DNA from: Stichopus chloronotus | Lineage: Eukaryota; Echinodermata; Holothuroidea; Aspidochirotida; Stichopodidae | NCBI GenBank assembly: GCA_021234535.1 | Contig: CM037842.1 | Coordinates: forward strand, 10,684,396-10,748,395 | DNA length: 64,000 nt | Direction: 5' to 3' | Part shown: positions 12,384-26,100 of the stretch, piece after piece | How positions within the stretch are numbered: the stretch's first letter is position 1 | Layout: the number at the start of each line of letters is the position of its first letter | The notes under the pieces: model-generated | Database searches by the model: none | What the model saw: the letters and a program-made list of their open reading frames with translations, nothing else | What the model was told of the DNA's origin: nothing | Made by a program: the position numbers and the translations under genes

Positions 12384-14777
12384 GGAATGGTGCAGTTTCT
12401 CTGTCAGACTTCCTTACACGCACCAGACAGTAACAAAAGATGGGTCTTTGTTTTGTGTTCATTGATTGTTAGATTGTAGTAAATTCCTAACCAATTCCAG
12501 TGTATGAATTCTTCAACTCTTCAGCGATTTGTGTATTCAAGAACCAGGTATTGTCACTGCATTGTCGTGAACTTGTACTGTTTATTTATCTGGGACACCA
12601 ACTGATTCATACAGATCTTCATATAACTCATGGTCAATATTTGTGTCTGATTGTCAGACCATGCATTAGTTTGAAGAGTTATTCCCTGTGTTGTGTTCCA
12701 AGCATCATCTAACTTTGATGTAATCAATCAAATCCTACCATGTTTGTCTTCACCACATCTTTAGCAGATTCGTCCTTACCACAGTTGTTTACTTTGCCAT
12801 TTGAAAAAAGAAAGGTTGATAGGTCTGTGTAATGTTATGTCGTAATTCTTTTTGTGTATGTTTTTAAATTTAAGAGTACCATATATATTAATATCTGTCT
12901 GGATCAGTTTCTATTCTTGTCCTACTCTACCGAATGACACGCTGTCATTCTACACGCTGTTATATGCACCCTTGATTTTGAACTTATAGTATGCATTAAT
13001 TATTTCTACATGATGCACTGAATACGATATTGTGAAGAAAATGTTGCCAAGCGCATATAATCGTATTGTGTCAACGTAGTTCCAGCAAGGTATTTTTTGT
13101 AAGGTATAAACTCCCAAATGTAGTCACTTTCGTTTTTTTATTAACAATTGACAACGACAAGCTAATTCTTTGAAGATTTGCATAAATTACACCGAAATTT
13201 AAACTCTTCAATTTCATTCTTAAACTCTGTAAATTGCTTCCATTAGAGATACATCTCTATGATTCAGATGTAATTACCTTGACTTGCTTACTCTCGTGCA
13301 ATTTTCAACAAAGCTCCCATTTCTCTTTCAGCTTTATTTATGTACGATACAGTATACATAACAAAATTTTATGGATTGAGAATGTACTGTATATACATAT
13401 TGGTATTTCAATTATTCGCGAATAAATCTGGATATAATCATTACAAAGCTTCTGACAGTTCATGTGAAATTCCTTCAAGTTGTAAGAATTCTGAGGTAGT
13501 TGATATTTCATTTTCGGCAAGTATTTTCCAACATTTGTGTGTAATAATTTCGGTTCCATTTTGCTGTGTTACTGTAGATTGTTCACTTTGGTCGGAACAT
13601 CCTCAATGTATCTGTTTACATTACGTACATTAGAAGTATCACCTTACACTTGGGTGATTATAAGCGTACTTTGAGTTGATGATTTGGGGAAGTTTAAACG
13701 ACAATGTGAGTTTGACTTCTTGTAGGATATTGACTTATCCGGCTATCAACTTTTTATTGTGACTATAAACCGGACAACTGATGGAATATTAGCAATTTTT
13801 TCAGGTTTAAGAGCATCCTTTATCCAAAACAAACAATGTACGTGAGGTCATCCAATCTGCAAAAATTCGACAAGAAAGAAGTAATAAATTACGTCTCCTA
13901 CGGGGTGATTTGGTGACAAGATAATGTTATTTATGAAACACTGCACTCTGCATTTAAACATTTTAGCCTCTGTAACTGGGTTACTTCTGAAAATATGACA
14001 ATGTCTTTTGAAATCAATTTCAGAGGGTATCTGTAAGATTTTGAAAAGACACATTGGAGACTCAGAAACGTATCTTGCTACTTGTATTTCTGGTGATATT
14101 CTAACTGCAGATTATTCTCCTAATAAAAGCAAATACATCAACGATAACAAAAATAAAAAAAATATATTTATGGAATGCTTTAATATACACAGGAGATGGT
14201 CGGGGGATAGACTGGGCAGGAGTGTTTGTTCTATCCAAGAGGTAAATGAAGCACAGGTGGCAGCTTAAAGTCATTACCGTATTAAGATATATCTGGACTT
14301 TACGGTATCACTTGACCATTTTGGGTCAAAATGGCAGCTATTATTTCTGTCCACCTTTTATCTGCTCCTGAAAAGCTATAACAAGAAGTAGGCATCCATA
14401 ACTGCCCGATCATTGCACCAAATATTTCAGAGTGTTTTGCCAATAAGCAGGAATGCCACGAATACTCTTCAGAAATTCCTCTCGCTTCATAGGGTCATTC
14501 AATTCTTTACTGATTTTTGACATAGCTAATGTAATAGACTTTCCAGCTCAAGCTTACTTTTCACCTCTTCTCAGTGTTATAGATATAGAGTAATGTATTA
14601 AATATAGGAATATATACTCTGTGTTTTTGTGCAAAACAAGTATTTGCAGAAAACAGTCCTGCATTGAAATACATACTGGAGATACTTCCTGTAATCTTGG
14701 TTAGCTGATTGCATTTTCACCTGTAGGAAATATTCGCAAAACCTTTTCGTTCATGGATCAAAGCATTTACAGGGTTG
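12384..14777. other. Intergenic, no gene recognised
   Basis: AT-rich DNA with short open frames on both strands (for example 13,340-13,633 plus and 14,008-14,268 plus) that lack recognisable domains and splice context. I see no RNA gene or defined repeat in it. Confidence 0.35.
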
Positions 14778-16450
14778 TTAGTCTCTGCTGGGGCTATGCT
14801 GTAGAACTATGAGTTGAATATAACTAATGTTGACCAGTATTAGTTGATGCATGCAGGTTATCTGTGGAAAAGAAAGGTTAATTTCATCTTCAGTTGAGTC
14901 ATTCAATGTGTCGCTAGTAGAATCATCCTCTACGTTAATTGATTCCATGTCTGCTTTGAATGGTTTGGCAGCAATGCAATTTGTAGATTTATCAACTGGT
15001 CTTGTGGTTGTGGAAGAGTATTGACTATAGTGCCTTGTTATATTGTTTTTAAGTTGAGCTTCAAGTCGACGAACGTATACTTTTTAGTATTTATGTTTTA
15101 GGATACTCTTTTATTTGCATTTTTGCATAGAATGGATTATGTTTCCGCAAGTATTGCAGTACGTTCATAACCATGAGTCGATCTATTTACTACACTGCGT
15201 AAATTATGATCAGTATACTGTAACGTGAGTTTGTAGTTAAAGTTGAATAAGTGTAGAATCTGTCGATGGCCTGGAAGGCAGTCTTGTCGATACAAGCTGT
15301 GACACAACCACCGGTCCGTCGATGCCTCTTTGAAATCCTTTTGAAAGAGTTGGCAACTTCACGGAAGGGTTTGTGGTGGTTATCAGGTATCTCTCTAAAA
15401 TATTCAAGTCAGTTAATACGTGTGGATTGAATGGAACATGTAATTGCTGTCAAAAAACCGGCATGGAAAATTACCATTTTAAAATTAATCTGACAACATC
15501 GACAGACATATTTATCTGCATTGAGTTGATTGTGTAATTTCTGGTGTAATATTGTATAAACACTACAATTTTTCTGTGTAAACTTAACAACTTGACTCAT
15601 AAACAGGAGCCGATTGCAACTGATGCAGACAAAAGAAGGACATTGTTGCAGGCTTTTTTTGATTTGAGGATATTGAGAACAATGATGTTGTGACAATTGT
15701 TATGTCACAGAGTCATAACAATCTGCGCCATTTGCATTTTTCTTAGGATCTATCAAAATTTCTACATTCAGCACTGTTTGCAGTTACTGATGCACTAAAT
15801 GTACGCTGGCCTTGATCTTATCATTAATCTCTTGATATGGACTCATCAGAAACATTCACACTATTTGCTTTCATTTGCTTATATTTTCACCAAGGAAAAT
15901 TTCTTTCAGCATACATATGAAACATTTGTGGTATGTTCTTGATGTAATGTTTTATCCTTACACACTAAAACATTTACCCTAGATTCTTAAGCACGTCACT
16001 TATCATTACAAAAGTAATTTCTGTTGCTTTTGTATCATGCGTGGTTACTAGATCATAATGATCATGCTCAATGTATTTACAAACGTCATGGAAACCCGCT
16101 CCCAATATCGACAACCTGTCCATTGGTTCTATGTATTTTCAATTGTAAACGATGCATATGGATAGTAAAGTCATTTTAAGCTCAGTTGCTATATCAATAT
16201 TGTTGGAACTCATGAATCTAACATATTCAGTTTTGTCTGCAATTTCATTATAACATTAAAACTGAAATAAACCCCGACGTTCCATTTCGTACACTTTTGT
16301 ACAACAAAGTCAATAACAACCTCTCAACTGCCTCTGTTTTCTGCTCCAGACGTCTGTAAACTTATTGCCTTGAAGAAAACAATTGCCATGCTTTAACACC
16401 TTAGCAATTACTCTCTCTGTAGGACATTCATCAGCTAAATGTTGGACACC
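14778..16450 (-). mobile_element. Decayed Helitron-like element (tentative)
   Basis: Several protein-like minus-strand blocks in different frames. 15,409-15,696 has CPSFVCISCNRLLFMSQVV ... DKYVCRCCQ, the paired-Cys pattern found near the start of Helitron replicases. 15,091-15,174 reads VMNVLQYLRKHNPFYAKMQ, like the 'L..NNPLY' block that follows it in those proteins. 14,778-15,086 is open for ~100 codons with VRRLEAQLKNN and an acidic Ser/Thr stretch. Further blocks at 15,975-16,150 and 16,310-16,450 are protein-like but unassigned. Frames are broken throughout. No Rep/helicase motif and no Helitron terminus was found, so the family call is provisional. Confidence 0.4.
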
Positions 16451-16879
16451 TGTAAGATCTGTAAGATTCAGTCTTTTTTAAGGTTTATGTAGTTTCTCAC
16501 ACTTTTACACTTTCACACATTTACCAGCAATAAAGAATTGAACATAATCTGTTCACTACCATTTATTCAATGATTCAATGGAGAGTCACACAAAGTATTC
16601 GTAATATTATCTTGAATCAATTCTCTTTTGCAGATACAGTTGTCAGAAAAAGAAAGAAAACACATCTCATGGACAAGAAACTACTTAAGATGAGTAAAAG
16701 AAAGACCTGAGCAAGGACAAGCACAACACAGAACTACTCGAGTAAGAAAAGTAAGATTAAACTAAACCTAGAGCGCTACACAAAAGTGAAAACTAATTCA
16801 TGCTCAAACTATCTGACATGTAACAACTGTACTGAAAACCACATAAAAACGAAACTAATAGAGCAACACACACAATAAA

Positions 16880-17300
16880 AAACCCTCTGAAACGAAAACC
16901 ACTTGAATGAAACATAACCCACTTGAGGAAAATAAAACCACTTGCGGAGATTTAAACAAAGCAATTGAGTGAAACCACACAAACCACTTTAGTGAACGAA
17001 AAGCATTTCAGTAAACAAAAATAACTGTTTGAGAAACAAAAATCAGCAAGCAATTACCTGCGCAGAATTTAAAAAAAAAAATTAAATTCAAAACCACTTG
17101 AAGAAAATAATAACCGCTTGAGGAAAACAACCATTTGCGCAAACTAAAAACCGCTTGAGCAAAACAAAAAGCCACTTGAGCAACATAATCGCTTGGGCAA
17201 ATAAAAACCACTTCTGGAAAGATCACTTGTGCAAAGGAAAAGAAAAGAGAACATAAACCGCATCAGGCAAACACACACGACTTGAGCAAAGCTAATAGTA
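16880..17300. repeat. Degenerate ~20-bp minisatellite (CCACTTGAG unit)
   Basis: At least twelve imperfect tandem units with the core ACCACTTGAG or ACCGCTTGAG followed by (C/G)AAAAnAAAA, for example near 16,895, 16,918, 16,936, 17,090, 17,112, 17,150, 17,172 and 17,207. Unit spacing varies from about 19 to 27 bp. The open frame at 17,008-17,226 on the minus strand is produced by the repeat. Confidence 0.75.
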
Positions 17301-20300
17301 GCTGATTATTGCATTTTTTTGTTCATTGAAGAAGCAGTTGTTGCTAATTGATGAATAGCGTAGACTAGCCTACTGTAGTTTTGTACAGTACGATAAGATG
17401 ATTACCACAATTTCAAGTTTTATGCTTAGCGCCTACACGTATTTTTGTCAATTAAAGTAATAAAAAGGAAAGACGCCATGTAATACCCACTGGGATATCA
17501 CATACTATATTAGACTAAAACCACATTTTAGACATGTCAAGGCTATTCCGTTGACATTATTAGTATAATTTGCAGTTTCCTCTAAAACCATTTTTCAGAA
17601 GCAGTACCGGTATGAAGACTATTTGCTCGGAGGGACTAAAGTTTATCGGAGTGTGACCACAGAAACACATAGAATTTTGTTACTAGGGAAATGACTGATG
17701 AATAAGTGACTAAATGAGAATTTATAGTGGATAAATTAAAGTTAGTGAAAAACAGATCTACTGCAGTGTATCTAGGATTTGGCATTAGGATGTACTGACT
17801 TAGTGAAGAGAAGTAACATAGATTGATCGAGCAGATGCCATTAAGGTCTATGTAAGTCACTTTTACAAAATCTGCTGAATGTGGATGTTGACATGAGTGG
17901 AACGTTTTGCTTTAATGTTTGACTGTAATATGTCCGAAAAGACGTTTCTTTTTTAATCTCTGACCCTCACACGCTGAATAATGCAATGCCTTATCATTGT
18001 TGCAGTGACCTATAAAGTTTTAGTATTTACTTATGTTTAATCAGTTTTTCGCCTTATCAATCTGTGAACACTTGTTTGTATCAGTAATTTGTCAAGTGTG
18101 TACACCGGTATCTTAAAGGATTGGTTATTTCTTTGAACGTTATGCTTATTATAAACCATTCTATGTTTTACATATTTATTAATACGGATAAAGAATTATA
18201 ATTGTGTTATTTGGTGCGCTTTTGCATGTTATTTGATCCACTAGCGGGTGAGTAGCATTCAACGGCTGTAGTAATTAGTAAAATAAAAAAAAAAGGTTGA
18301 AAATGTCGTTATTATTTCACGGACTTTCATACCAGCACTACAATACAGAAAAAGGAATTCTTTAGGGGTTAACCGTCCTCACATATATTTTATAATAAGA
18401 TAATTGAACTAGAGGAAGAGAGAGAGAGATACATAAATCGACCCTTTCGATCTTAAGGAATAAAAATACAATGGTTTTCTGCCCACTTTAGCAATTATTG
18501 TACCCGAGTAGTGATGCATGTATGGAAGCGACAACTTTTGTTATATTTTATCATTAACCGAACCTGAGAAAAAACGGGGGAAAGTAAAAGACTACGGTTT
18601 ATCAATTAAGAACAACAAATGAACTAAGGCCAGATATCTAGAAATTCCTGTGCACACATGAGGGATGAGGGACACAACAGGGGATTTGTCACATTACGAA
18701 AAAAAAAAAAAATCAATCAGTTAGTCACCACAACTTGCAGAAGAAGTGTATAGTCTCGCATCAGTGGACTTAGATTGAAAGCATGATTTCTACAGAAAGA
18801 AACCACGAAAATAACTATATGTTCAACTATCGATATCAATATCTGAAACTTATGTCAACATTTTTATATCATTCACAAAGCACCGTTGCATAACACAATC
18901 ACGATTAAATTACAATCTCAAACACAATGACAAACACGAAACTAAATTGTTTGTTTCGTCTCTGCTTCTTTTGTGTTGGTGATTGAACGTTTTTTAATCA
19001 TGTTAATTAAGCTAAAAGACGATGCTTAACTATTTATGTTAACTATTTATGGTTAACTATTTATGTAATGCATTTTGCAGGGTCGACCCAGAGATTGAAA
19101 AGTGGTGTCTATTGTTACATGTTACAGGTTACATGTTATTTGTTACATCCTTTTCTTTTCTTTTTATTTTTACATCATTTTAATCATATCCAATGAAATT
19201 ATCTACAATAGTTTTACAAAGCCATTGAACATGCTGTATAATATGCAGCATATCCGTGATCATTTCCAGTTAATGAAATGAAAAGTTAATTAAAAGAAAT
19301 CGGTTAATCAAAAATGTGATCACGGCCTTGTTAAAATGTAGACCGCCGGATTTCTTATGAACTGATATCCACAAATACGTCATTTTCTGATATATCTAAT
19401 ATACGGTGGAAAACTACAAGGAAATTCCCCCGACGTAGCTCCTTCCTCCTCCGCACACAGAGGCATGTGGTCCCCAATCTTTGTTTGTTTGTTTTTTTGT
19501 TTTTTCTTTGTTTTTCTTTGTGTTCCTGTTTCAAATATTGATTTCTCTATAGTGCATACTCATTTATGGAATGTACTGAAGATTAAGGAATTTGTGTTGG
19601 CCAGGCACATAGGAAGTTACATAATAGGCGAGTCCTATCCACGCCATTCCTGACCAGAGTGTTTCTTTATTTTTGTTACAAGTTGTAAGTTGTAAAACTA
19701 AACATTTGAGAAGAATTCTTGTTTGTGCAGCTCAGTTACCGTCAACCTTTCGAGGGAAATATGAAGAGGAGAAAACCGTTCCTTCACTGAAACAATTTAT
19801 CGAGAAAGAAAACGAGAGGGACCGAGAAATAAAGAAAGGCTAATAAGTCTCTTGAGTTGCAATTTTTTCTCACTTTGTCTGGTGAACATTGCTAACTTAA
19901 AGCTTATGTTATTCTAGTGATGTTAGTTGACACCAACATTAACGATACTACAATCGCTACTCACTGGCAGGTAACCACTAGATATGGCAAACCTAGGAGA
20001 AAGCTTTCAATGAACAATAGCACGAGTTGCGGTCGTGTGTTCAGTCTGTTCTTCGAGATAATTTGAACCAAAGTTAAGTTTCCTCGTGGTTGGCTGTTTA
20101 CCACGCTATTTCATGAATTTAAAGCATTACAGATCTCGTTCCTAGATTACAGAATCATAATTGTTTCTTTTTCTTCATAAGCAATAGATTACTTGACATT
20201 TCTCGTATTTATTTCCTTTCTAAAATGATTGCCGTAACTTCAGAATGTCCTCTTGTATCACTAACCGTGACTCCTATTGTATATATCCTTATACAGTTCA

Positions 20301-22983
20301 TTGTTCTCTGGTTGCTAGAGGTATTAGGCCTAATATCTTTTATTATTATTATTCTATATTTTTGACATCAATAAGTAATTGTTAATTGATAATTAATGGT
20401 TAATTGATAAAAATTAGAACACATGATACAATTTTTGTTTTAATTAAGGATACCTTGAAAGTGCCATCTCAAAAGCAATCACTTTATACGAGAACAAATA
20501 AAGATAGAAAAAAATCTGTATTCTTATTGTCGATTGTATTTTGTCAAGTCACTGCCTCAAATATAACTGAAATATTTTTTTTTGAAGGTGATCTAAAGTA
20601 ACTAAACGCAATAGTCAGAAACGTAAATAGCAGACGAGCCTGTCGTCATCTGGATGCAATATCATGAGAAGTGGCTCACAATAGGAACAATTCGCTAAGA
20701 CTGTCGAATCCTCAGACACCCATCATTTCATGTACTCATTGTAACGCTGGGTGAGTTGTAATGTATCAGTGATTGATATGATCGTTCAAGCGTTGTCACT
20801 CTGGGCGTTTTGTAGTACACTGAAAAAATGCGTTTTGCCTGACTCACTTTTTTCCAGCTTATCGGCTCCTTTTTCCATATATAGCAGTATGAAAGTATAT
20901 TGCCACCAGGCATAATCACTCAGTCCTAAACATTATTGCTTACCTGGTTTCACATTTATACGAAATGAAAAATATGAAAGGTCATGCCGATACCTTTTGA
21001 CCTTGATGCGTGACGTCATTGATCAACCACTAGATGTCATACTCGGGAACCTACCTACCAACTTGTAAATTTATCGGACTTCCGTCTAAGAGAATGAAAT
21101 TTCTTTTTTTTTTTTGCCACATATACAGAAAGACACAACCCTCACATTTGGGCATTCACTTTTGCACTACCTACCCCAAGTAGGTAATCCATGACATTTG
21201 TATAACATGAGATTTCATCTTGTAGGGACTACATATTCACCCAGTTTCATTTGAATACCGTAATGGGTGTCAGGTGGGCTACCATGTTAGTGTCAATTTT
21301 GGCGACTAAAACGGACACCAAACCTGTCAGATCTTGTGCACGTCCCATTGTAGTTATTGCCCTACTCTCGTAGTCGACTCATTTATTAAGTCATTGTCAC
21401 AGCCTTCAAGAGTTCAAATATGTTTTGATAACCCTGTTTGGTTTCTCGCTTTCATTCTTTTTTTGCACAGTAGCTTGATACACAATATTCTTTTCTGCAT
21501 GCTCCGTTCAACGGACAATCGGTTTTATTTCTGCAAATTACACTGATTGTTTTCAGGTACGGATATTAGATTCTTAATGATTCTCTTATGAGCATCAAAG
21601 ATAGATTTAGATTTAGCATGCAACTGTAGGACGACTTAGTTGTAAATCGTTTGTAAAATTTGCCCCCGAGGAAAGCTCTGTGCTGCGATTTTCCAGAACT
21701 GCTCTCCGACGTTGTTCTTTTGAATTAGATCAAGTGTCTGCTTGAACCGTGTGATGTTTCTTTGCCCGACTATGTGCTTGGGTTATGCTTCTAACTTTGA
21801 TTTTCATTTGCAGAAGAAGTCGGGTCCACTATTTTTCACAGCGTCCTGGTTTACTGGGTTCAGTCGCTAAATGCATCCTACCTCGATGTCATACTAGAAA
21901 TTCCGTGATTGATGCCCTTTGAAATTGTTCGGATGACAATTGAAGACGAGGGGGGGGGGGGGATGATTGCTCTTACATACAGTTGTATTGGAACAAGATT
22001 TTTTTTTTTTTGGAAAAATTAGAGGAAAGATCTAGTTCATACAGTTACGGTCAACACTTGATGACTGCAGATTTACAGCTTAGTATGATTCCAAAATCTT
22101 GATACCAAGAATTTCAATACATTCTAAACTCGTTTATGAGTGACAGTATGGTGGTTTAACCACCGGTGGCGTAAAAATTGCCGACGATGTTAAAATGAAA
22201 ATACAGGTCATTTAAAAATAACCGTTACAGTAAAAATATACAGATATCAGAAATAAACCTCGAACCGATAATGTGAAATCAATATCCATAAAGTAAAATA
22301 TCCTTTCAAATAAAACTGTGAAGAATATTTTCAGTAGAAGAAATTATTACATTATTGGTAAAACCACTATTGGCTATTTCAATTTACCAATATTTGTAGA
22401 CTTTTAAACTTTATTTTTCTATATTTTTGTTTCGTGGTTTCGTTAATTCGCATCAGAGGACTGAAGACGTCAATGACTCTCATTAGCTATCAGGAGCTTG
22501 TACGTCCTTCGTCTTCCAGGCGAATATCTACCTGAGACTTTCAGTTTATACATTATCGCCATAGGTCAGTAGCAATTTATTCCTCAGTACCTTCCTGTGA
22601 TCAATGTATGTATAAGGAAGATAAAAGAAAAACTAGATATTTCTCATTTACAAGTTAAGCCTAAACTACAGAACAGAGAATGCCATCATCTCAATTGGAT
22701 GTTCTTAACATTTATGACGATAAGCTCTGAAGGGAATTGCTTCAGTGACAAATGTTTAAAAAGTTGTAGCATATATCTGATATTACAATGACGTCTTCCT
22801 AATAACTTTCACTGTTTAATATGTAAATTGTAAAACCTTAAGTTACCGAAAATGAAATAAAGAAATGCAAAAGGATAAAGCAATTTCCTGGTAATTTGTT
22901 TCCAGACAATTCTTTAATTAATGCTTTATTATGTTTATTGGTAATGTTAGAATTTACAGTATTTTATTGTAAAAATTGAACAT
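17301..22983. other. Intergenic between receptors A and B
   Basis: About 5.7 kb with no supported exon. It contains a short tandem repeat (three copies of a ~15-bp unit TTAACTATTTATG at 19,028-19,066), repeated TTACATG words at 19,110-19,150, a G run at 21,951-21,961 and several T/A homopolymers. The short open frames here show no domain. Confidence 0.4.
22963..22968 (-). terminator. Polyadenylation signal of receptor B
   Basis: AATAAA on the minus strand 16 bases after the predicted TAA stop (22,986-22,984). Two further AATAAA words overlap the end of the open frame. Their clustering supports 23,132-22,984 as the terminal exon. Confidence 0.55.
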
Positions 22984-23132
22984 TTATTTCTTTGTTTTAT
23001 TACCTGTAATCTTAGCGATATTTTTGACAGTGTAAGTACTCACGTTCTTGAAACTTCTGATTGTATTTTCAATATTGGTGTCCCAGTTTTTTGTCTTTCG
23101 CAGCCATTTTGATAATGCTATTCGAACTTTGT
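22984..23132 (-). other. Terminal exon: second half of Death domain 2
   Basis: Acceptor TTTCTGTAG, entering in phase 1. Translation begins DKVRIALSKWLRKTKNW and continues DTNIENTIRSF, with the Trp and the 'L..WL' pattern of Death-domain helices 4-6, then a short tail to TAA. It joins in frame to exon 15 (…LNEEEIKQLQDSDSANN) at the position and phase where Death domain 1 is also split. It is separated from exon 15 by a 7.3-kb intron. Confidence 0.7.
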
Positions 23133-26100
23133 CTACAGAAACAAAAGGTAATGAAAAAACCGTTGTATGTCAAAGTACAATCAATCATTATTTTCGCCAT
23201 TATAGATGTACATCCAAAGTGTAGTCATGGAAAGATCTAAGTATTGAAACTGAAAGTTCGAGAGACAATGCCTTTTTTGATGACCCACAAGGATTGCACT
23301 TAGCTAGTTGTGAGTAGATGCATGAAACCTGACTTTGTGTTCAATCGTATTCGCCTACACTATGAGATGATTGTAGACATCTTATAAAAGTAAATGAGAC
23401 GGTAACTTACCATACACCAAATGTACAAAGCATTGCATTGTGTCAGTGGGTCAAATGTCAGATTGTAAAACGACGTTTGACAATAAAAAGGAAGGCAACC
23501 CATGGAGTTGCTTAACTCATTGCTATCGTTTCTCATACGTATGTTATTAGGGTCGAACTACATACATGCTATCATACATGCTACAGTTTCCGATAGCTAG
23601 ACGCAGTTAACTTGTCACGCTAATGTAAAAGACTAGCAAGAGACGTACAAACGTTTACGTGCGTAGCAGTATTCTCCACAGACACTGCGCCTGCGTCAAA
23701 GATCTTCAGATCTTCTTTTAGGTAATCCAACCGCCATACTAGGCGTTTTGTAACAGTTCTAAGAATCACGTCATGAACATATGCGTGATTCAATATTTTA
23801 ACCCCCCCCCAAGAAAAAACGTACCCCACTGTGAAATTTCACTCCTTGTCTCCTTTATATATCTCCCGGCCTGTGTCAGCGTGACATAGTGTAGGTACAG
23901 CTCATACTCGCACTCATTGCCTCATCCGTAGGAGAACACACACACACAACACATTATGACCCCCACATATTGGGGATGTTTCGGGTCACCCACGGTACCA
24001 TACCAGGTTAGATCTTCATGTACCATATATAAATCACACAATATTAAAGGGGAAATCAGGGTTTGACAGGGTTTGAGAAAATTCATATTTAGTTGATTTT
24101 TCTTTCTAAACTATATAAAGACGTGGGGGGAGGGTTTTTGGAGGTACAAGAAACGGCAATTATTGCGTTAATTACTGTTGAATGGGAACTCTTAATATTT
24201 TTCGGGTACAGAAATACACGTTCATGTACAAGACAAGACGGCCTCCTCTATACGATGACCAATCACAGCGTAAGACTGAGATGACGTTATATGAATAAAC
24301 ATAACCGAATGTTTACTGTTCCCATGCTGTACGTCTTCGCTAATGGAAATTACTCGTATGGGCAAACCATACAGCTGTTCACTCACGCCGTGACTTTGTT
24401 TGATGTTTCTTTACTGTATTAAATAGAAAGCCCCACCTCCTCATACCTTGAAAAGGCGATAGTATTAAATATTCAAATTTTATTCGACGAATATGGATGT
24501 TATAGATTTTCGGAGTTCGTCAACGACTTTTTTTTTTTTTTTTTTGCGAATTTGACTCGTTTCTCGAAATTGTCCACATGTTTTAAGATAATCTTGATCT
24601 CATTTGTTACTGTACGATACCGATGGGGAATTGTAGGGAAATAAGTGAAGGTGGGGGTGGGCGCTGGTTCACTATCTAACGCAACGATACGGCGAAGAAC
24701 CTGATGAGATTTTTAAGGGAATGCCCTGAGGTATACATGTCTTATTGCATGTTCCTCTGAGAAGCATTTCACCTATCAGGTGAAATAAACTTTTACTTTT
24801 TATGTAGTAAAGCGACAAGAATGGTTCTTATGACCAAACTTAGAATGGCTCTTATGACCAAACTAGACCGGTTTCTGCTCTCAAATTTTAGATTAGGAGC
24901 GTCATCAGTAGTATGCCTTTAAATATTTTATATTTGTGGCGTGGGTGTCTCAGGCTTTAATTACAATCTTAATAGCGCACCAGTGACGAATGCGACTATT
25001 AGCGCATTAAAGGACTTCGTGTGAATCTTCGGTCTCGAATGATTATCCTTTTAAGAAACCTTATTTCATAAGTAAAGCCTTTCATAGACTTTGGGCCCGT
25101 TCAGGCGAGGATCATTACGAGAAAATTGAGTTTATGGAAATAGAGTCAATTTCAAACTAGTGGGCCTTTCCTTTGCTTTCAATCTTGCATTTGTGAAACG
25201 AAATTTCATCTCTTTAGGTCTTTAATTGACTTGAGGAGATCGTTTCTAATAGGTAATACTAGTGTTGGAATGACACGACCTTTTAAAACCCAGTGCAATG
25301 TTCTCTTTAAACATTTTTTTGTCAGAGATGTTCAGCACGAAGTTCTTGGGAAGTTCCAGAGCTTCTCTATGAAGTATAAGGGCTATTTTGTGACCGTATG
25401 TTTGGTCAAATATTCCCTGTCTGGTGTGATGTCTCCCTTTGCTTTTGTTAGCTTAGAGGTACGGACAAAGTTTTGCTTCTTTGTGAGCGAAGTAGAATGC
25501 TGACAGAGCACATGTGTCCTTTAACGGACGTGAATGAAAGCAGTCAACAAGCGCCTCTGATTGGCTGAAAGAAAGCCTCTGATTGGCTAATCAATCTTGT
25601 AGGTGATTGGTCCGATTTCTGCTGCAGAACCCTTTAGACAAAGGAAAACAGCAAAAACACACACAGGCACTTTTTAAGTGTGATTTTGCAGGTTCTAGGC
25701 GGTAAAGGTTTTTCTGTCGGGCTTTTATGAGACGATGGAAATTCCAAGTAATTTCCATCTCGTTTGTCGTTAGAGATTCCTCAGAGGAATTCACAGTGAT
25801 GAATCTAACCCACGTCTCGATATTCCGAAGAACAGAGATGCAAAAACAAGTGAAGGTGGGGGTGGGCGCTGGTTCATTATCTAACGCAACGATAAGGCGA
25901 AGAACCTGATGAGATTTTTAAGGGAATGCCTTGAGGTATACATGTCTTATTGCATGTTCCTCTGAGAAGCATTTCACCTATCAGGTGAAATAAACTTTTA
26001 CTTTTTATGTAGTAAAGCGACAAGAATGGTTTTTATGACCAAACTTAGAATGGCTCTTATGACCAAACTAGATCGGTTTCTGCTCTCAAATTTTAGATTA

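Noticed and set aside
17008..17226. Minus-strand hydrophobic frame (possible membrane protein)
   Set aside because: It is produced by the CCACTTGAG minisatellite, and the hydrophobicity reflects A-rich repeat units read in antisense.
23936..23951. ACACAC run as a possible microsatellite of interest
   Set aside because: It is a short, ordinary dinucleotide repeat.
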